Assembly: GCA_003512825.1 (NCBI GenBank)
Contig: DOOI01000213.1
Span: 9,164-73,163, forward strand
Direction of reading: 5' to 3'
DNA: 64,000 nt
Source: Paracoccaceae bacterium
GTDB lineage: Bacteria > Pseudomonadota > Alphaproteobacteria > Rhodobacterales > Rhodobacteraceae
Part shown: positions 60,579 to 64,000 of the stretch, one piece after another
How positions within the stretch are numbered: the stretch's first letter is position 1
Layout of the letters: each line of letters opens with the position of its first letter
The notes under the pieces: generated by a model
Database searches by the model: none
What the model was told of the DNA's origin: nothing
Seen by the model: the letters and a program-made list of their open reading frames with translations, nothing else
Translations under genes and position numbers: made by a program

Positions 60579-61891
60579 TGAAAGATCTCGCACCGAAAAA
60601 AGGGGATCTCGAAGCCATCGAAACCGCCAGCCGCGACGAGATTGCCGCGCTGCAACTCGACCGGATGAAATGGTCGTTGCGCCACGCCTATGAAAACGTG
60701 CCTCACTACAAGGCCGCTTTTGAGGCCAAAGGCGTGCACCCTGACGATCTCCATACGCTGGCCGATCTGGCGAAATTCCCCTTCACCACCAAACAAGACC
60801 TGCGTGCAAATTATCCATTCGGCATGTTTGCCGTGCCGCGCGCCCAAGTCCGCCGTGTGCATGCATCTTCAGGCACGACAGGCCAGCCCACCGTTGTGGG
60901 CTATACCGAAACCGACCTCGCAAATTGGGGCCAAGTCGTCGCCCGCAGCTTGCGGGCTGCAGGCTTGCGCGCAGGCGACCTTTTGCACAATGCCTATGGC
61001 TATGGCCTGTTCACAGGCGGCTTGGGCATCCATCTTGGGGCCGATGCGCTGGGCCTCACCACCGTTCCAATCTCGGGGGGCATGACCCCGCGCCAAGTGC
61101 GCCTGATCGAAGATTTCAAGCCAGACGGCATCACCGTCACCCCATCCTACGCGCTCTCGATCCTTGATGAATTCAAGGTCCAAGGCCTTGATCCCCGCGC
61201 CTGCTCGCTCAAAGTCGGCATCTTCGGTGCCGAACCATGGACCAACGCCATGCGCCGCGAAATCGAAGAGGCCTTCGACATGCACGCTGTCGATATCTAT
61301 GGCCTCTCCGAAGTCATGGGGCCGGGGGTGGCCAATGAATGTGTCGAAACCAAAGACGGCTTGCACATCTGGGAAGATCACTTCTACCCCGAAGTGATCG
61401 ATCCCGTTACAGGCGAGGTGCTTCCAGATGGGGAATTGGGCGAACTTGTGTTTACTTCGCTGACCAAGGAAGCCTTCCCCGTCGTGCGCTACCGCACGCG
61501 CGATCTTACCCGCCTTTTGCCCGGCACCGCGCGCAGCATGCGCCGTATGGAAAAAATCACCGGCCGTTCGGATGACATGATCATCTTGCGGGGCGTCAAT
61601 GTCTTCCCCACCCAAATCGAAGAGCAATTGATGGAGGTCCCCGACCTCGCCCCGCATTTCCAGATCGAACTCACCCGCTCTGGCCGGATGGACCAAATGC
61701 GCGTCTTTACCGAAGCGGCGATTGGCCTCACCGATCCAGCCCGCCGCGAGGCCGCCGGAAAAACTCTGGCGCATCGCATCAAACAAACCATTGGCGTAAG
61801 CGTAAAGGTAGACGTGTTGGACACTGGCAAGGTAGAGCGTAGTCAGGGCAAGGCAGTCCGTCTTGTGGACAAGCGCCCGAAGGAGAGCTGA
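60578..61891 (+). CDS. paaK: Phenylacetate-CoA ligase
   Basis: This 437-aa AMP-forming ligase opens the pathway by making phenylacetyl-CoA. It has HASSGTTGQPTVVGYTETDL near residue 93, IFGAEPWTNAMRREIEE near residue 220, YGLSEVMGPGVANEC near residue 245, and TRDLTRLLPG and GRSDDMIILRGVNVFPTQIEE toward the C-terminus. The start is the ATG at 60578, which shares one base with the paaJ stop. It overlaps the TetR gene by 1 base. Confidence 0.94.
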   Translation: MKDLAPKKGDLEAIETASRDEIAALQLDRMKWSLRHAYENVPHYKAAFEAKGVHPDDLHTLADLAKFPFTTKQDLRANYPFGMFAVPRAQVRRVHASSGTTGQPTVVGYTETDLANWGQVVARSLRAAGLRAGDLLHNAYGYGLFTGGLGIHLGADALGLTTVPISGGMTPRQVRLIEDFKPDGITVTPSYALSILDEFKVQGLDPRACSLKVGIFGAEPWTNAMRREIEEAFDMHAVDIYGLSEVMGPGVANECVETKDGLHIWEDHFYPEVIDPVTGEVLPDGELGELVFTSLTKEAFPVVRYRTRDLTRLLPGTARSMRRMEKITGRSDDMIILRGVNVFPTQIEEQLMEVPDLAPHFQIELTRSGRMDQMRVFTEAAIGLTDPARREAAGKTLAHRIKQTIGVSVKVDVLDTGKVERSQGKAVRLVDKRPKES

Positions 61892-62460
61892 TGGCCCGGG
61901 GACTGGCACGAGATCACGACGAAAAGCGCGCAAGCCTCCGCAAAGGGGCCGCGCAATATTTCGCGGCACATGGGTTCGACCGCGCCTCCCTGTCAGGCGC
62001 GTCCAAGCAACTCGGCATCTCCAAGGCGCTGATCTATCACTACTGGCCCTCCAAAGAAGATCTGCTCTTTGATATTTTCAACGAACACTTCACCGAGCTG
62101 CTCGACGCCGTAGAAGCCGCGCAAGACGAAGGATTGCCCGGCCTTATAGCCGCGATCCTCGCGGTTTATGAAGATGCCGATCCCGAGCACAAGCTGCAAC
62201 TCGACGCGCTCAAACTCCTGCCCACAGACCGCCAAGCGCCGTTGATGGCCGCGCAGCGCCGTCTGGTGGCTATGATGTCGAGCGCAGTAGCGAAAGAAGC
62301 GCCCGGTCTTTCCGCCGATCAACTCCGCGCCGCTGTCATGACTGTCTTCGGTATCTTGAACTGGGTCTACATGTGGCACCGCCCCGGCAAAGGCATGAGC
62401 CGTGCGGACTATGCGAAAATGGCCGCCGAGTTTGTGCGTGGCGGATTGAAGGCGCTCTGA
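61891..62460 (+). CDS. TetR-family regulator in the paa operon (PaaR-like)
   Basis: This 189-aa regulator has the N-terminal helix-turn-helix ASLSGASKQLGISKALIYHYWPSKEDLLF near residue 30 and a C-terminal ligand-binding domain. It is the last gene of the paaI-paaJ-paaK unit and shares one base with the paaK stop. It probably responds to phenylacetyl-CoA or a pathway intermediate. Ligand and target are inferred from its place in the operon. Confidence 0.88.
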   Translation: MARGLARDHDEKRASLRKGAAQYFAAHGFDRASLSGASKQLGISKALIYHYWPSKEDLLFDIFNEHFTELLDAVEAAQDEGLPGLIAAILAVYEDADPEHKLQLDALKLLPTDRQAPLMAAQRRLVAMMSSAVAKEAPGLSADQLRAAVMTVFGILNWVYMWHRPGKGMSRADYAKMAAEFVRGGLKAL

Positions 62461-62541
62461 TCCTCCCTGCGGGTGCGTTGCGCGAAAATGCGTCGAACGC
62501 CGTGCCTTGCGCTTGGCCTCCGCCCTCTGCATTCTTACGGC

Positions 62542-63351
62542 ATGGATCCGCTCGCTCCCCTCATCGCCTCCTTGCATGCCGAAGGCCGCCTGCGCGTCTG
62601 GTCTTTGGTCATCACTGTCTTTGGTGATTGTGTGCAGCACCGCGGCGGGCGCATTTCGACGGCGCGCCTCCAACGTCTCTTGGGGCGCATTGGCGTCGAG
62701 CCGGGCGCACTTCGCACCGCGCTGTCTCGTCTGGGCCGTGATGGCTGGGTCGAAAGCGAACGCGCCGGACGCAGCAGTGAATACCGCCTGAGCCAGCAAG
62801 GCCTCATGCGGTTCACCGAAGCCACCGGGCGCATCTACGCTCCGCCGCAATCAGGCCCGATTCACGGCTGGACCCTCTCTCTCGACGAGGGTGGGCCACA
62901 GGGCTTCACGCTGGGCGGTCTGCGCTTGCGCCCCCAAAACCAAGCCCTACCCGATGCAGGCTTTCGGCTTGAAGGTCAGATCACTGCGCTTTCCCCTGCC
63001 TTGCGCGCCAGCCTGATTTCCGCACCCTTCCGCGCCGCGCTGGACCACCTCTTCGCGGATCTGGCGCATCTCACCACCACAGATCTCGACCCACTCGACG
63101 CCTGCGCCGCGCGCATTTTGCTCATCCACCGCTGGCGGCGCATCGTGCTGCGCCACCCCGATCTGCCCGCCGAGCTGTTGCCAGACGATCTCCCCGAGCC
63201 CCCGCGCAGCGCTGTCGCCCGCACTTATGCCCGCCTCTCGCCGCAGGCCGAGGCTTGGCTCGACCTCGCACAGCCAGATATGCCCGCCATGCCGTCGCCT
63301 CCAGCCTCCCATCGCGGGGCAATTTCGCGCCGTTTCGCGCAAGGCGCTTGA
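62542..63351 (+). CDS. paaX: PaaX-family transcriptional repressor
   Basis: This 269-aa protein has an N-terminal winged helix (SLVITVFGDCVQHRGGRIS, GALRTALSRLGRDGWVESERAGRSSEYRL, residues 17-75). The PaaX C-terminal domain with RWRRIVLRHPDLPAELLP follows near residue 195. PaaX represses phenylacetate genes and is released by phenylacetyl-CoA. It lies 81 bases after the TetR regulator. The ATG at 62542 is chosen because the preceding frame looks non-coding. Confidence 0.88.
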   Translation: MDPLAPLIASLHAEGRLRVWSLVITVFGDCVQHRGGRISTARLQRLLGRIGVEPGALRTALSRLGRDGWVESERAGRSSEYRLSQQGLMRFTEATGRIYAPPQSGPIHGWTLSLDEGGPQGFTLGGLRLRPQNQALPDAGFRLEGQITALSPALRASLISAPFRAALDHLFADLAHLTTTDLDPLDACAARILLIHRWRRIVLRHPDLPAELLPDDLPEPPRSAVARTYARLSPQAEAWLDLAQPDMPAMPSPPASHRGAISRRFAQGA

Positions 63352-63382
63352 TTTCGACTGCCCCGCGCGCAACTCTTATCGC

Positions 63383-63724
63383 ATGAATGTCCAAACGCCC
63401 CCGTATTCCTCCGGTCCAATCACCGAAACCGTGATGTTTGATCGCACGGAATTGAGCCTCATCCTCACGCTCTATGGCCGAATGGTGGCCGCAGGCGAGT
63501 GGCGCGATTACGGCATCTCGGCGCTCAAGGAGCAGGCGGTGTTCTCGGTGTTCCGCCGCGCCGCCGAGCAACCGCTCTACCGCATCGAGAAAACACCGCG
63601 TCTGCGCGCCAAACAAGGGCTCTACGCCGTCGTCGCCATGGACGGGCGCGTCCTCAAGCGCGGCCATGACCTCAAGTCAGTGCTTCTCGTGCTGGAACGC
63701 AAACTCATTCGCGCGGTCGAGTGA
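63383..63724 (+). CDS. DUF2794 protein
   Basis: This 113-aa protein contains FDRTELSLILTLYGRMVAAG and DYGISALKEQAVFSVFRRAAE, then RIEKTPRLRAKQGLYAVVAM. It matches the DUF2794 family, conserved in alphaproteobacteria without known function. It starts 32 bases after paaX and its stop shares one base with the next gene. Confidence 0.85.
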   Translation: MNVQTPPYSSGPITETVMFDRTELSLILTLYGRMVAAGEWRDYGISALKEQAVFSVFRRAAEQPLYRIEKTPRLRAKQGLYAVVAMDGRVLKRGHDLKSVLLVLERKLIRAVE

Positions 63725-64000
63725 TGCAAATAGCCATTCTCGGCTCTGGCCTGATCGGCACCAGTTGGGCCGCGCTCTTTTTGGCATATGGTCACCACGT
63801 TGCCATGGCAGACCCTCGCGAAAGCGCCGAGGCCGAAGCCCTGCCTGCGATTGACGCCGCATGGGCGGGTCTGGCCCTGCTCTCCGACCTTGGCCCCTTG
63901 CCGACCGACCGCCTCACATTTCACCGCTCCATCGCCGCAGCCTGCCAAGGCGCAACCTTTGTCCAAGAATGCGGCCCCGACCGTCTCACCATCAAACACA
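63724..64000 (+). CDS. 3-Hydroxyacyl-CoA dehydrogenase-like protein, N-terminal part (partial, 3' end outside window)
   Basis: This frame is open to the right edge and has 92 visible codons. The protein opens IAILGSGLIGTSWAALFLAY, an NAD-binding Rossmann motif of the 3-hydroxyacyl-CoA dehydrogenase/carnitine dehydrogenase/lambda-crystallin group. FVQECGPDRLTIKH at the end fits the family block VQE.(A/P).(E/D)R. The ATG shares one base with the DUF2794 stop. A PaaH-like role is possible, but the C-terminal domain is not in the window. Confidence 0.78.
   Translation, partial: MQIAILGSGLIGTSWAALFLAYGHHVAMADPRESAEAEALPAIDAAWAGLALLSDLGPLPTDRLTFHRSIAAACQGATFVQECGPDRLTIKH

Noticed and set aside
60869-61969. 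366-aa open frame on the minus strand across paaK
   Set aside because: It is antisense to paaK and fits codon-bias shadowing.
1-64000. CRISPR arrays, rRNA genes, insertion sequences or prophage genes
   Set aside because: None of the expected repeats, transposase or integrase motifs were seen on reading both strands.

Overview
The window looks like the chromosome of an alphaproteobacterium of the Rhodobacterales (Roseobacter group). This rests on protein resemblance (an mcl1-type malyl-CoA lyase, a DUF2794 protein, an MbfA ferritin), on a LexA-type GAAC-N7-GAAC box and an Irr-type box, and on dense, overlapping operons. No phage, insertion sequence, plasmid or CRISPR element was found. Layout: (1) 1-340, the 3' end of a murein transglycosylase-like gene. 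(2) 341-13311, a fatty-acid or hydroxy-acid catabolic cluster: a divergent quinone-oxidoreductase-like gene, then an acyl-CoA ligase, a paired acyl-CoA dehydrogenase, two SDRs, a MaoC hydratase and a thiolase. After an internal terminator come a nitronate-monooxygenase-like flavoprotein, a histidine phosphatase, an ACAD10/11- or LvaA-like phosphotransferase, a thioesterase and an MDR reductase. (3) 13399-21097, a cobalamin-riboswitch-controlled corrinoid scavenging operon: outer-membrane receptor, BtuF/C/D-like ABC importer, CbiZ-like amidohydrolase, and its own ExbB, two ExbD and TonB. (4) 21094-24841, a carboxymuconolactone-decarboxylase-like gene and a coupled trio of an M19 dipeptidase homologue with altered metal ligands, a 568-aa unknown and a DUF3726-like protein. 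(5) 24838-37777, a phosphatase, glmM and a surface-polysaccharide locus (CapD-type dehydratase, sulfotransferase, RgpF/WbsX protein, KpsM/E/T-like exporter, glycosyltransferase, RTX protein). Here capD is split by an apparent one-base deletion and kpsE is interrupted by an in-frame TGA. (6) 37847-45188, tRNA-Lys, dapF, mtaB, a PaiB-like protein, a GST, mcl1, a D-amino-acid transaminase and a gamma-glutamyltransferase.  (7) 45393-56707, an anti-sigma/STAS pair, a second thiolase, a fRMsr, mbfA with a palindromic Irr-like box, a TetR regulator, a MetE-like protein, LysM and rhodanese proteins, YbaK, glutathione-dependent formaldehyde dehydrogenase, a small I78-like lipoprotein, and imuB behind a LexA-type box. 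(8) 56719-64000, part of a phenylacetate degradation locus (paaZ, divergent paaI-paaJ-paaK, a TetR regulator, paaX), a DUF2794 gene and a truncated 3-hydroxyacyl-CoA-dehydrogenase-like gene at the edge. How they work together: regions 2 and 8 both turn organic acids into acetyl-CoA or succinyl-CoA. Mcl1 may feed glyoxylate and propionyl-CoA metabolism. The corrinoid operon would supply cofactor for B12-dependent mutases. The polysaccharide region makes and exports a surface glycan that may be sulfated, but its current function is doubtful because of the two lesions.
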